DNA from: Hansfordia pulvinata
Taxonomy: Eukaryota; Ascomycota; Sordariomycetes; Xylariales
NCBI GenBank assembly: GCA_006538405.1
Contig: BJKQ01000001.1
Location: 1,612,001 to 1,676,000 of the forward strand
Direction of reading: 5' to 3'
Length of the DNA stretch: 64,000 bases
In this document: one piece after another, positions 11,101-22,980 of the stretch
How positions within the stretch are numbered: the stretch's first letter is position 1
Layout of the letters: each line of letters begins with the position of its first letter
The notes under the pieces: generated by a model
Told to the model about the DNA's origin: nothing
Seen by the model: the letters and a program-made list of their open reading frames with translations, nothing else
Database searches by the model: none
Made by a program: the position numbers and the translations under genes

Positions 11101-13906
11101 ACTGATCGACGGGTCCCTGGCCAATGCCGTCACTGTCAGGACAATTACCTCTCGTGGACGCCCACTCTGACCCGCGCCCGCCGAACACCGATGGATGGCG
11201 GAACGGATCAATAGTGTCTGCCCTCACTTCAGGACTCTGCTGCGGTCCGCCCCGGTCGGGTCTTGAGAATCCAGGTACCTGGAGACGAGTACCTTCAGGG
11301 CAGCCGTCCATGTTTTCGGTCACGTGCCCGTCTAATGGGAAAACGAGCTGAGACAGGTACGAGTACCCAGGTTGAATAAAGATGCCTTGAACAGAGGAGG
11401 GGGTCGGTGGGACCCGGCCTTAGGTTGCCTGTGCGCTTCGAGTACATACCTACGGATACATGGATGTTCGAGTAGGTACTGCGGCATTGCAGGTACCTAC
11501 ACCCAGCGATGAGCAGCAAGCACCTAGTGCCGCATTTAGCGCGGGGCCTCCTATTCATTAGGCGCTCTGGGCGCGAGTTTCAGATTGTCCCGCCACGGGG
11601 TTGCTGTGGTTTGGGCTCCGCTGCTGCCACTCGTGCTCTCGTACCCGCCCCTCCCTTACTCATATTACTGGCTCGCCCCCATCGCTCCCGTCTCGTCCGC
11701 CCGTCCGCCTCCCGCCAAGCGTCCGTTTGTAACGGAGACCGAGCCCGACGTATTTAAGGTTGGCCTTTCCACGCGCGGCGGGTGTGGACTCGAGCCTCAA
11801 TGGTGATATCCAGGTTGTATGCTCGTTAGTATCCCTCCCACGGCTCTTGTGCCTTTGCGATTTGCGGGCTGCGCAACAACAGCTTAGCCGGTGAGGCTGG
11901 CGAGTAGGACTGGCCACCCACCCGGCCGGCCGGCCGACCGGCGCGTTGGCGCATTGTGGATGCGACTCGGCGCGCTCTGGGGTCGCAGGAGCATATTGGT
12001 CCCGGGGATATCCTCCCACTGCGCCACGAGCCCTGACGCGAGGCTGGTGGTTTGCGAGCGAGTGCCATCGTGACCCTCTCAGAGTCTTGTCCCAGTCCCA
12101 TAGGTCATGTGGATATGATCAATGCGCCTGTCTGTCTGTCTGTCTGCCACCCCTTCGCCTCGGGAGGCTGGCGTGTGAGAGTTGCGCGCAGTGGAAGACG
12201 GACACACTGCGGGCGAGAATGCGACAATGGCGGCGGTGCGTGAGGCGGGCGCCCGGCTGGTCTGCTTGCTGCCGGCGGCAGATAGATGCATGAAATCAGT
12301 ATACCAGGCAGTATACACGTGGCAGTGTCGCATAACTGTGCGAGTGCTCGTGGTACTGGCAGCAGGGCAGCCTCGGCATAGTCTCCCGATTCTCTCTGTC
12401 TTCCCACCAACTGGCGGCACCAGACCGTCCAGCCCTCGCTTTGAACACCGCCCCGCCGTGCGGAGTGGGAAAGACGGTTAGCGCTAGAGGGGACACGAGC
12501 AAAAGTGCGGAGTAAGAATACGGCGATTTCAAAGAGCAGGGGGCAAAACGAGAACCCCATCTTCGCGTGTCGGGCCAGACTCGCCATCGACCACGCTGCC
12601 CTGTCCTGCCCGGATCCTTGCACTCACAGAGATAGAGAGTGGTGAGAGAGGTGACAAAGGGCACTGCAGGCGCGTGCGTATCAAGGACCCCTGGATCCTC
12701 TCTGGCCCTCTGCCCGTCGACACGAACTCTCGTCGTCTCCCTCATCCCCCCACCCGCCAAGCAGCAGGGCGATCTGGACCCCGAATGTGAGCTGACCGGC
12801 TGGCAGACCCGTGCTGGCAGACTGTGGTCTTCCAGTCCGTAGGCAAGATCCTTATCTCTTGAACGAGGCTGTGTAGGCTGTTCACCAGAGCGACGGCGCT
12901 AAGACGTAGAACGTGCTTTACATTCGGAATGTTTTCATCATAGTGTAAAGGTACGGGCCAGCTGCAACATAGCAGAGACAGCGGTAGGCAGATGATTGGT
13001 CGGCGCGGTTGACGCTTCGTACGAGTACCTACTCGCAGGTTGATCGAACCTGGGAAGCCGATAGGTAACACCCGCTTGGCGGAAAAGGGTATCCCGAAGA
13101 TTTTCGTCTGTCTCTGCCCCCCCCCCCCCCCTCTCTCGTATCTACATACTTTGCATCCTGGGGTCCTCTTCGGGCTGACAGGGCTGGTCCCCTGGCAGCC
13201 CAAATCAGGCAGGCTGCTGTGGTTGCCGATGGTCATCCCCGGGCCGAAAGCCAGGGCCCTCGCGCTGTTCTAGATGTCGAGCGCCGCAGGCCAAGCCCCC
13301 GGGATTGAAGGAAGAACCAAACGCAACACCGCTGCCGGGTGTCGGCCTCACATCGCAGGCGCTTCTTCGTCCCCCCCTCTCGCAGCAGCAGGCGGACCAT
13401 GAGCCAAACCGGCACGCGCCACGTACGGCGTTGCTTACTCAATGGCCTTCTCGGCAGCATGAGTGCTTGGTGGGGGCGGCCGCGGCGGCGAACGCTGCCC
13501 CAGGCTAAACCCTCCCCGGAGCGCCAGTCGGGAAAGAGAGTGGGTGTACGAGTAGGAATCCTAGAGACATGCATCCTCAGCCAGCCGGACGGGCCATGCA
13601 GGTCGTGAGACAGGCTCGGTACCGTTACGCTCGTTCAAGCCACAACCCGACAGCCACTAGCCGGATCTTGTATGTACAGGCACGCGACGACACACGTAAA
13701 GCTCCGGTGCCGATAAGGTCTCCTTGCACCGCCCTGTATCCCCATCCTCCTTCGCGATGTACGTACGCGCTGTGCTGGCGTCTGTGGGAAGGCAGCTTGC
13801 GCTGCAACACTGCCTTCTCGGCAACCCACTTGATGTGGGACGAGTATCATGCGGTAGGAAAGAAGGTCGATGGACAGTGGAAAGAAACCAGTCTTGGGCT
13901 CGGGCA
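8197..13906. other. Gene-free stretch, 5.7 kb
   Basis: The first kilobase is the promoter and 5' leader of the minus-strand gene at 4252-8196, with a GTC/GTG-rich patch at 8941-8996. Beyond that I find no supported gene. Exact GTACGAGTAC copies (either orientation) lie at 9252, 9356, 10867, 11357 and 13019, with several one-base variants. There is a GTCT run near 12126-12145 and a 15-C tract at 13117-13131. Longer open frames on either strand are Arg/Pro/Ser-rich and lack family features. Confidence 0.55.
13117..13131. repeat. Poly-C tract (15 C)
   Basis: C homopolymer in gene-free DNA, followed by a short CT run. Confidence 0.95.
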
Positions 13907-15841
13907 TCACACAGTAGCGGATCTTCTCGCTTTGCTCTCGTCCCGTCTCGTCTTCTTGAGCACGTATACCCGCGGATCCAAGCGCGGTCCAATCCACCAG
14001 CCTCCCAATAGAGGCCTGGCGGTATCTCTAAGCGTCTTCACCACCGCGCCTCTTCCGAACGTCACGCCTCCACCTGCGCCAGGCCCCTCGGCCGTGGCCG
14101 GGGAAGTCTGAGTATTCGGCTTCAGGACCTCGATCCCCGCATAGCCTTCGATAACACCAACAGTCTCCCACGGTCCACCAAGAACCTTCGACCTGTCCTC
14201 AGCCAGCACGTAGTCGAAACGATCCCAGAAGGCTGACGACCGCAGCTCGTTAGCATCCTCCGTCTTGTCGAAGCTGAAGCCGACTCGGTCATCCCCTTCG
14301 CCATCGTCTGCTTGCTGCAGAACCACGACACTCTGATCCTGTCTTCGCCCAGCCAGCACAGCCGCGGCATCATGCGGAGGATACTGGCCGAACAGTGTCA
14401 CGCCCGTCATACACGACAGCACGTCAGTGTGCACGGCAAAGACTTGGCGGTCAGACGACAGTGACGAGAGCGAGTCAGCAGTTACAACCTGACGCAGCGC
14501 GTGGAGTGCTTCGCCGCCAGGGTAGTTGAGTGATGATACGAGGAGCATGGCGGAGGCTGCAGCGAATGACAGCACGACAGACAGTGCAATGGTGAGCGAT
14601 GCCAGCGTGTAGACTGCTGATTTGGAGCGGCGCGAGAAAATGTAGTTGGCACCAAGGGCCGCGGCCGCGGTCAGCGGTGGCGCGACGTAGAATATGAAGC
14701 GGGCCTCTTTGTGTGGCTGTATCGAGTAGATAGCGACGAAGAGCAAGCTGGGCACTGTAAGGGAGAGCGCCTGTCGGCGGGTGCCCGAGTTCCAAAGCGA
14801 GAAGGGAATCAGAGCCGTCGATGTAAGAGGATTGGTCAAGATCTTGGGCAAAGCCGACGTGAGATAGTAGTGCCAGGGAGAGACGCCCCATTCTGACGAC
14901 GATCCGAGGACGGCGTTGTAGTAAAAGCCCCAGAGCTCGGGCCACAGAGGCTTTTGCCAGAAGTAAGAGTCGATTGGCACAGAGAAGAGCAGCGAGAATC
15001 CAAAGGACAAGATAAAAGGGGAAATCACTCCGTGCAGCGAGATATGGGGCACGGCCAAGCCGTACAGGGTGGTAGTGACGAGCAAGATGGCTAGTTCTGA
15101 TCTGAAAACGGCCGTTGCAAACGTCAGAAGCGTGATGGCAAGCCTCCAACGCCCAGCGTAAGACTTCTTGTCAGAAACAGGGAGCAGCTGAGCAAAAGCC
15201 AGGGTGGCTGTTCGGGTTCACGGTCAGTAAAGGCTTCCTCGCTCTGATGGACGGGGAGGACCACTCACTAAGACCGAAAGCGAACATGTTAGGAAGAGTT
15301 CTCGAGGCGTAGAATAGCACATGGAACTGGGTGACCTGCAGGATGGTATACCATCGGCCTGTGGAGGTACCGAACGCTCTGCTGACATTGACTTTGAAGA
15401 TCAACAGGGCGGCGGCGTTGAGGAGACCCAGCACGGCCCTGACAACCATCTGGGCATGATGAAAGCCGACAAGGGCGACGACAGGCTGACTGAGGCCTGC
15501 CAGGAGCACCGGTCCGAGGAAAGTACGCGGTACGGCGCCAGGGAAATCAAAGTGGTCGTAAAGGGAGGAAAGCCTTTGGTGGATGTCAGTAGTCGGGGTT
15601 CCATAGACCAGGATATCGTGGGTGGCCTGGATGTTGAACGACTCTTCGACCTTGGTGTAGGGGGCAACCAGCAAGTGGACTACGATCAAGGCCGGTATGG
15701 ACAAAGAGAGCAAGGCATCTAGTAGTGAGTCAGTGAGCGAGCCATTCTGGTCTGGTCTGGTCTGGACAGAGAGACGAGGTCTAGGGAGGCGCGGAGCACC
15801 GGCTCGAGGGTGAAGCGGGACAACGGACCGATAGCTGCCAT
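13907..15841 (-). CDS. ALG12: Dol-P-Man:Man7GlcNAc2-PP-Dol alpha-1,6-mannosyltransferase (Alg12)
   Basis: Adds the eighth mannose, alpha-1,6 linked, to the lipid-linked N-glycan precursor in the ER lumen, using dolichyl-phosphate mannose. Exons are 15841-15829, 15718-15269 and 15207-13907, giving 587 residues, close to the yeast length. Intron 2 (61 nt) has a GTGAGT donor and an ACTGAC branch site. Intron 1 (110 nt) uses a weaker GTCCGT donor and a CTGAC..CTACTAG acceptor, and contains a CTGGT repeat. The first exon is only 13 nt and inferred, but it gives a natural hydrophobic start. Family hallmarks are visible: APYTKVEESFN.QATHD near residue 20, YDH..FPGAVPRT in the first luminal loop, and HKEARF near 319, typical of GT22 mannosyltransferases. 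Multiple hydrophobic helices follow. The C-terminal tail beyond about residue 510 is variable and basic. The gene faces away from YOS1 across about 590 bp. Confidence 0.93.
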
Positions 15842-16427
15842 GATGGCCGGGCGGCGACTCGTGGCCAGGTATTCAAAGAAGATCGCGTTCCGACGAAGGC
15901 ACCGCGGCAAGGCGCACAGGCCGGCGCATCTCAATATTCAACGGAGCGGCGATGAAGATGGGTTGGAGATTAGGTTCACACCTCGAGTCGGGTGAGGGCG
16001 AGGAAGCAGAGAGGGTATCGTGAAGTCGGGATGGTCTCCACGTCGGGAGCCGCCTGTTCGGACCAGGACGCGTCGCCCGCTGCACCAAATCAGGAGTGGC
16101 GCCGCCTCACCAGCTTCAGCCCTGTCGTTCCTGCCTGCAGCACTCGCTGGGGGCTTTCCGTCTCGACGGGCTGCATCCAATGCGCTCAGTGTCAATGGAT
16201 GTACCCCAGTACCGCAGAGTCCACCGGTCCCATCACTGGGCGGCTCCACTTTCCCACCTCCCCCGATCTGACCAGCTCAACCACAACCTCATGACCACGA
16301 CGCCGGCCGGACACAGCACAGCTCACGACCGGCCGCCACCATCACCTCCTCCCTGGACCATCCCCCTACACGGTTTCAAAGGCCACGCCCAAGGCAACGC
16401 AGCGCGCCGCTGCTCCTTTCGACCACC
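15842..16427. promoter_or_regulatory. Divergent promoter between ALG12 and YOS1
   Basis: 586 bp separate the two start codons of the oppositely directed genes, so both promoters must lie here or overlap. I see no strong TATA box on either strand; the stretch before YOS1 is C/CA-rich, as is common for fungal 5' leaders. The call rests on gene arrangement alone. Confidence 0.55.
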
Positions 16428-16933
16428 ATGCTGCTCCTCGGCAACCTCTTCTACGGTGCGACCAGCCCGACGCCCTCTCCGGCGCAACGCATACAGCAGC
16501 CCGCTAACTCGCTTGTCTTCCAGTCTCGGTCCTCCTCGTCAATGCCATCGCCATCCTCTCCGAAGACCGCTTTCTAGCGCGCAGTACGCTACGACTCTCC
16601 TGATCCCGCCCGCATAACCCGCTGCCTCCGTGCTGACCTGGACCCCTTGCCCCTCTAGTCAACCTCTCCTCGGCTTCGTACGACCCGGCCTTCGGCGCCG
16701 GCCCGGATTCGCAAAGCATCAAGGCCAAAGTTATCAACCTGATCGCTAGCGTACGCACCCTGATGCGAAGTATGTTGCCCCAGCTCCCCTCCCGCCTATA
16801 GCATCCCATCGAGCAGGTGGCGGGCCAGCTCGAGGCAAGCCTTGCCGTGGAAGAAACGAGTCTGACACCGAATGCAGTTCCCCTGATCGCCATAAACACA
16901 CTTATAATAGTGTACGAGCTGGTACTGGGCTAG
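16428..16933 (+). CDS. YOS1: Yos1-like ER-Golgi transport protein (four short exons)
   Basis: Exons are 16428-16455, 16524-16583, 16659-16769 and 16878-16933, giving 84 residues, the usual size for this family. No single open frame reveals it. The three introns (68, 75 and 108 nt) all fall in phase 1, with donors GTGCGA, GTACGC and GTATGT and branch sites CTAAC, CTGAC and CTGAC. The product has an N-terminal hydrophobic helix (about 1-22, with LLVNAIAILSEDRFLAR), a polar middle, the segment INLIASVRTLMRIPLIAINT, and a second hydrophobic helix ending VYELVLG. These are signatures of Yos1/IER3IP1. In yeast Yos1 works with Yip1 and Yif1 in COPII vesicle transport from ER to Golgi. The start is the only ATG near the first exon and sits in a CCACCATG context. 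Confidence 0.93.
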
Positions 16934-18560
16934 TTCGCGGGGACTACAAACTCTGAAAAGTCCCAGTGCCATCGACATTCCCCAGAAATACAACGGAACA
17001 CCACACCCTCTGCGCGCCCGGTCTGCTTTCACGAAAGGCATTTCAGAAAGGACGCCACTCCATGCGTTTCCGCGCCGAGGCGTGACCCGGACGAAAATAG
17101 AACGAATACAATGAATACAACGACACCAAGAGAAAGAAAGCACGTGCACTCCCCTGCGGCATTCACCCCACGACATGACTGTTAGGAATCCGGAAATAAG
17201 GGAGGCAGCGAGGACAGAACTGACACTTGAGGGGCGGATGCACATGCCAAGCTATCTGCGCCTCCCCGCAAGCCTTTCAAACCGAGTACTCCGCTCGCAG
17301 GGGCGAGCTTGTAGGTGTGAGTGAGGACCTAGGCGCGGATGCGCGGGCTGGGGCTATCGCGTAGTCGAACCTCAGGCGAGTATGGAAACGGGTCATGCGC
17401 TCTTGACAAAAAATTCCGAGAGCGGTTGGCTGCGGGCCTGGCATCGGTTCCTCTATGTCTTGCCTCTTGTTTTCGCGCAGACACCGGCTCTGGGTGCCTG
17501 GGACCAGGGCTCAACACAACTGACCGGCCTCCCAAACCGCAACGAAGAGATGCCTGTCCAATTCAGCCGCCGCCGTTTGCTCTCGCACCTCGCGCCTGGT
17601 GGCTTCTAGCAATCGCCGCGGATATCACCAATGTTGCCTCGTACTTCGATGATTGGGTGGAATTTACAGACACATGTGACTTCAATGCACCAGTATCTGA
17701 GTCTGTACATATGGCACGAGACTATAACTTTTGATGGCTACGGCAACCACGATTTGTGATCTCCCAAGCCCTTCCGATGCCGTGCCAGAAGCGACAATAA
17801 GTGAGGCGATGTGATCAGCTGCCTGCTACTGCCACTGCTACTGCCACAGACTCTCCAGGGTATAATTGCAAGAGCTTGAGGATGCCGGAAACTTGATGTC
17901 TTCTTGCTTTGACATCGAGTATATACGCTGAGATCTTTATATACCGACGACCCGTCGACGACAAAATTCTGGTGCCGGGACGGACATGCCCGCCCCATCA
18001 CAACGCCCAAGACACCTTGCTCCCCGGCCGTCTGGCCGGCTTTGAGCACTCGGCTACGAACAGTCTCTCGGGACACAGAAAGTATCCCGGACCAGTGCGC
18101 CTCTGACGGGTGCTGATTCATGCCGTGCACAATAACGGCAAACGAAACGAGTCGCAGACAAGCCCCCACTCCAGCGCCGATTCAAATGCAATATGCATGC
18201 AAGCAAAAGCAAGCCATGCTCTTCTGACGACTCTTCTCAAACTCCTGGCTCATACTGCGCTGTGGGCGCAACTCACAGCACCCACTGCATCTCCCTCCTC
18301 TCAGCGTCGCAGCCAACTGCAGCTATCACGAACCACGCCTGGTGATCGTGTACTTCTTGCGATACAATGCGATTCAGTACAAAGCGCTGATTTGAAAAGG
18401 CTGTGCGATTCGAGAAAGAAAGGCAAGAGAGGCTCAGGTGATGACGAAAAGCAACATGTGCCGATCAACTCCGGAAAGGTGTCCAGCAAAGGGTATGGGC
18501 GGATTATTGCGGTATCGAGGATGGGTAGCCTAGAAAACCGAGATATCCATCATGCAGGTA
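16934..18560. other. Gene-free stretch, 1.6 kb
   Basis: The 3' flanks of two convergent genes, YOS1 (plus) and the creB-like gene (minus). Open frames here are short and compositionally unlike protein. The right end is presumably the 3' untranslated region of the deubiquitinase. Confidence 0.55.
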
Positions 18561-21024
18561 TCATGACAAAGCTGCCTTGCTTTTCTTCCGGCTCAAGCCA
18601 AAGGAGAATGGCCTTTTCTTGTGCGTCTCTCCAGAGTTTTCTCCATGGTGCCGATCACCGTGGTTTTTCGCTGACTCTCCGTTGGGTGCAAGTTCTGGAG
18701 GGACTTCAGTGCTATCCCGCTTCAGCTTGTCCATGTGCAAAAATGCGAAACTCTTCTTGGTCATCGACTTGCGGACTTGGGTACTGCTCCTGTGAGGGAC
18801 TCCTGACTGGGCGTCTGCGGGGGTGCTCTGGGGTACGTCTTGGCGTTTGGTGTCTTCTTCAAAGGTTCTGCGGCTCTCTTCCATGACCTTTCGGAGGTTT
18901 TCTTGCTCGGCACGACGAGCATCGCGAGCTTTGATTTCGTTGTCCCTCTTCTGCTTCTCTTTCGCCTTGAGCTCTTCCTTCTCAGCATGCTTGCGAGCTT
19001 TCTCGCTTTCTTTGGCTTCCTTCTTCTCTCGTGCTTTGTCCTCTTTGGACTGATGTTCTGTCTTGATATTGGTATTCAGCTGGGAGAGCGGCGGAGGGTT
19101 TTCGAGGTGGTGATTGGGTATAGGAGGCACCACCGGACTTCCCATGTGCTCCGGCGCCGTGGCTGCATGATCAAGGCGAGTCATGGCTTCGCGGTCTTCC
19201 AGGGGTGCGGGTTGGGTGACCTGGCGAGTCAAAGGTGACGTTGGGCCATTGACGGGGCCCTCTTCCTGAGCGACGTCGGCCTTCTCCCCCGCTATCCTTA
19301 CTTCTTCCAGCCCTTCAGCCTCTTGCTCGGCCCGGACCTTTTCAAACGTCGTCTCTTGATAGAACAGAACATATGCGCAGGCCATCCCTGGCTTGTCACC
19401 AAAAAAGTTGCGCACGTAGTGCTTGTCGACTGGCTCCACCATTTCATCATCAAAAAGCAACCAGCCTCGATCTTCGGTTTTGATCACGGAGACGTAATGT
19501 CCGTGATAGGCATTGCCTCCAATGTGTATGATGACAGCGTAGAGCTCATACAAGCGGTCTGGGTCTTCCGCGTCCTCGGTTGTGTTGAACATGCGTAGCT
19601 GGTAAGGGTACACGACTCGGTGAAAGAGCTTTTGCAGACGGCTGTAATCTTCCGTATACTTGAAGCGCTTGAGGTGGAGAGCGAGCACCTTTGGTAGTCG
19701 TTTAATCTTCATGCGCTTCTCTGCCTCTTGCAGGCCGCCGCAGTGGTCGCAGTGGAACTTGTTCCTCTCGCATAGCATCTCCTCTGCGGAGAATTTCTGC
19801 AGACAGGAGGTTACCGAAGTATGCTCTTCCAGGTCTATCGAAAGATCGAGAAAGGTCTCGTCGCGCTGGGATGCCGTCTCGCAGGTGAGGCATTTCGTTT
19901 CCGACACCAGAAGGCCCTCGAAGATGTTGTGTACCCAGCCCGTTCCCGGCGAGTTCACGCCATTGGGAGCTGCCTTCTCAACGGCGCTTAGCGCTGCTTT
20001 GAGAGATACATCGTCTCCCATCGAGGACCGGCTGGCCTGCTGGTTCAGGGTGCGCTGGGCATAGCTCTCGACAGTTGAGATGACATCATTCAGCACGAGG
20101 CCGTAGAATTCGTGCGCATCCTGATGCATGGAATTTCTGAACATTTCGTTGTCGCGCTTGAAGATCTCAAGGAAGCGCTGGGGGCTCAAAACGCCTGTCC
20201 GCGAGTTGCTCTCCGCCAATGCCATGAAGATTTCCCTCAGGGTGGTGAAAGTCGAGTCATCGTCACCGTAAATGCCCGGGTTTTCTTGGGTCAATTCCAA
20301 GATGGGGCCCTTTAACATGGCTTGTTTCTTCTTGTACTCTGGCGAATTCGGCTTGTCCTCGGGCTTGGGTGGCTGTGAGGGCAACGATGATCCCGCATTG
20401 TTCTTGTTTTTGGTGGCGGCCGCTTGAACGTCTCCATTCGTCGGCGGGGCTGGGGCTCGAATTTGCACGTTTGTCCTGGGTCTGGGCGCGTCTCCATTTG
20501 GTGTGTCTGTGGGTGTAAGGGATGGGTGGTTGAGGACGTTTTGTCGAAAAACAGGCGTGTAGTACAGGGCCTGTATCATTGAATTACAATAACTAGAGGC
20601 CAACAGTCAGTAACAGGACCCCTCAACGGTGCAGGCGAATCCCTTAGGCCTGGGATGCGGTCCTACCATGTGTTTCCAAACTGTAGAGATCAAACTGGTC
20701 AGCGCGATCGGATCTTGAGGGTACATTGTGTAGGCAGCGGTTGAGTTCAGGGCACTCACGTTTTCCAAGCCGAAGAACTTGTCACTGCCGTCTTGTCGGA
20801 GTCCGCCCGTGTTGAGAAGCATCTTTTCGAGGGGGGTTAATTCGGGCTTGGGCTCCTCCTTTTCCTTCTTCTTGTGGGCATCCTTGGCCGCGTGCCCCGA
20901 GGCACTCTGTGTAGACTTGTCAGCAATCGGTACGTGGCGTCGGCGAGAGTATGTGCTGTCGGCACACTGGACGAGGTGAGAGACGTACGGTGGAGCCGGA
21001 CTTCCAGCTCTTGAACAAGCTCAT
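18561..21024 (-). CDS. creB: Ubiquitin carboxyl-terminal hydrolase, CreB/USP12-46 type
   Basis: Cysteine protease of the USP (C19) family. In Aspergillus CreB, partnered by the WD protein CreC, removes ubiquitin from targets in carbon catabolite repression. Exons are 21024-20989, 20906-20760, 20680-20667 and 20592-18561, giving 742 residues. Introns of 82, 79 and 74 nt have donors GTACGT, GTGAGT and GTAGGA. The Cys box FGNTCYCNS is at residues 62-70. It is built from a 14-nt microexon, and the codon of the catalytic Cys66 is split TG/T by intron 3. The zinc-type CxxC pairs (KCLTC and HCDHC) are present, as are LALHLKRF and the His box YHGHYVS near 430. A low-complexity Pro/Asn linker of about 55 residues sits inside the catalytic domain just after the Cys box. 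The C-terminal third is Lys/Glu-rich and probably coiled coil, as in other CreB proteins. Confidence 0.93.
20667..20680 (-). other. creB: 14-nt microexon of the creB-like gene
   Basis: This piece is flanked by a CTCTACAG acceptor and a GTAGGA donor. It encodes F-G-N-T and the first two bases of the catalytic cysteine codon. Without it the Cys box is lost; with it the full family signature and the reading frame of all four exons are restored. Confidence 0.92.
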
Positions 21025-22926
21025 GGTGAGAGGGCGTGGTGTTTCGGCGCCAGAAGCAGGATGGCGAGGGGCAATGGCAGCCGGCCGTGAAGCACGGCGG
21101 AGCTCGTCACTCTCAACACGGCGAAAAGAAAAGCTTGGTCAAGGCAGTCATTCGAGCGAGGGTCAGCAGCACTGCGGTGTTGTGAGCCGGACCGAGAAAT
21201 TCCCTCAATGAGCAGGTGCAATGCTGGGGCGCGGATAGTTGTGCAAGCGGGCGTGGGGTGGTAGGGTCCGGCGTAATCGCTGAGGCCGTGTAGAAGGCAG
21301 GGTGTAGCGAGGGTGCGCGAAGGAAGTCGGCGGCGGCATGGGCAGGGCAGCGGCGTCGGTCTTGAGCGGCGGGCGTGGGATCGTCGAGTTCGGGGGTCGC
21401 GGAGGGCGAGCAGAGCGGCGGCAGACTCGAGAATTCAGGTTTCTAGCCAGGGTATTCGAGAGATAGCCGGGCGGAAGAATGCAGCGTCGAGGCGTGGAAG
21501 TGAAATGGTGTTGCGTTGCGGTGCAAAGGAAGTGGTCGCAGGAAACGGTGGCAGCAGTCGTCCGGGACAGTCCAGGCGGGCGGTTGGAAGCGGTCCTGGT
21601 CGCGGCTGCCGTTGCGGTGGCAGTGGAACTCGTACCTGGGGCAGCTGCGGGAGCGATAGCGGCTGCGCTTGCCACGGATGATGGGCAGACGGTCCAGTCG
21701 TAGGTCAGTTCGGAATCATGTACCTAGAGGCCCGGGCCAGGTCTGGGCAGCTATGTACCTCGGAACCTTGCGAGTTGTCCCCTTGCCCAGCTGGTAAGGT
21801 CCGCGATGTGTGTGTGAAGTGCCCGAGTTCAAAACCTGAGGGGCGGCTTTCCTGCAGGCCAACCTGAGGCACCTGCCAATCCAATGCTGGGTCGACCTCT
21901 ACGCTCAATGATCTTGGTGGAAAGCAGGCAGCAGAAGGGCAATGCGTACTGCTGTGGGCTGGACGAGAAGGGGTGCCCGCAGACCAGGTCACATAAGTAA
22001 GCAGTGGGCGGGACCGCGCCGCCGACTGGAGGCTGTGCCCGGAAATAGGGAGCGCTCGTATTGATTTTCCGTGCCAGCAGTAGGAGGCAGCTGGCGGAGT
22101 AGGGCGCCTGCCGCAGCCACTAGTAGGGTGCAATGGAAAAGGTCAGGTACGGGTCACTTGGGGCGGCAGGCGAGCGCGGCTGGGTTCGAGGTACTGAGTG
22201 AGGTATGTAAGTCGCGCGCGGGTCGTCGGAGTCTTCGGACTCGGCCGGAGGGTAGGGAAGTGGGCAATGACGTCGATCGATCGGGCGCCAGGCTGGCAAG
22301 CAACCGACTGGCTGGTGATGGATGGACGGACGGGGAGAAGAGGTCTCAGAGGGAGAGGTGGAAGGAGAGCAGCACGGGTGGAGGAGATGATTCCATTACA
22401 AGCCAGCAAGCCAGCAATGGAAGCCAGCAAAAAGGCTGGACGTGGTTGACCTGACCTGGCTACCATGCTGGAGGGCTTGCTCGACTGCGGAAATGCTGGG
22501 ATGGATGGACGTTGGTCGTGGTAATGACCCCGGCCTGCGCAGGTACTTTCCACTGCTCGTACGGGACACGACACTGGGGGCACATCATTGCCCTCGTGCC
22601 TGGGCGGCGCCATAGGGGGCACCGCGGGTGCGCGTCCACCCCTCCAGCTCGGGGCTAGACGGCCGGTGGCCCCTTACGGCCCCGTTCAAGTCCCGCCTGG
22701 GCAGTACGTAATGGGCGTCCGCGGTGCCCCTGTCCTCCAATTGGACGCAGAGCGCGCGGCTCCAGTCTCGGTGGACGTGGGCGCATCTAAGGCGTTGGGT
22801 GGCGAAGGCGCCGTCGGTCCAGGACCAAAAGACCACGGGCAAGTACGTACCTAACTGGTGAGAAGACCACCTGCCGCAGCCTCATCAGAGCCGTGCCGCG
22901 CAGTGCCTGCTGCAGTATTATGTGAA

Positions 22927-22980
<54 letters not shown>

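Noticed and set aside
15719..15934. Extended N-terminus of Alg12 read through without intron
   Set aside because: The frame beginning MAAIG runs to a TAG before the conserved region and is out of frame with it; splicing after 13 nt restores the frame and a normal length.
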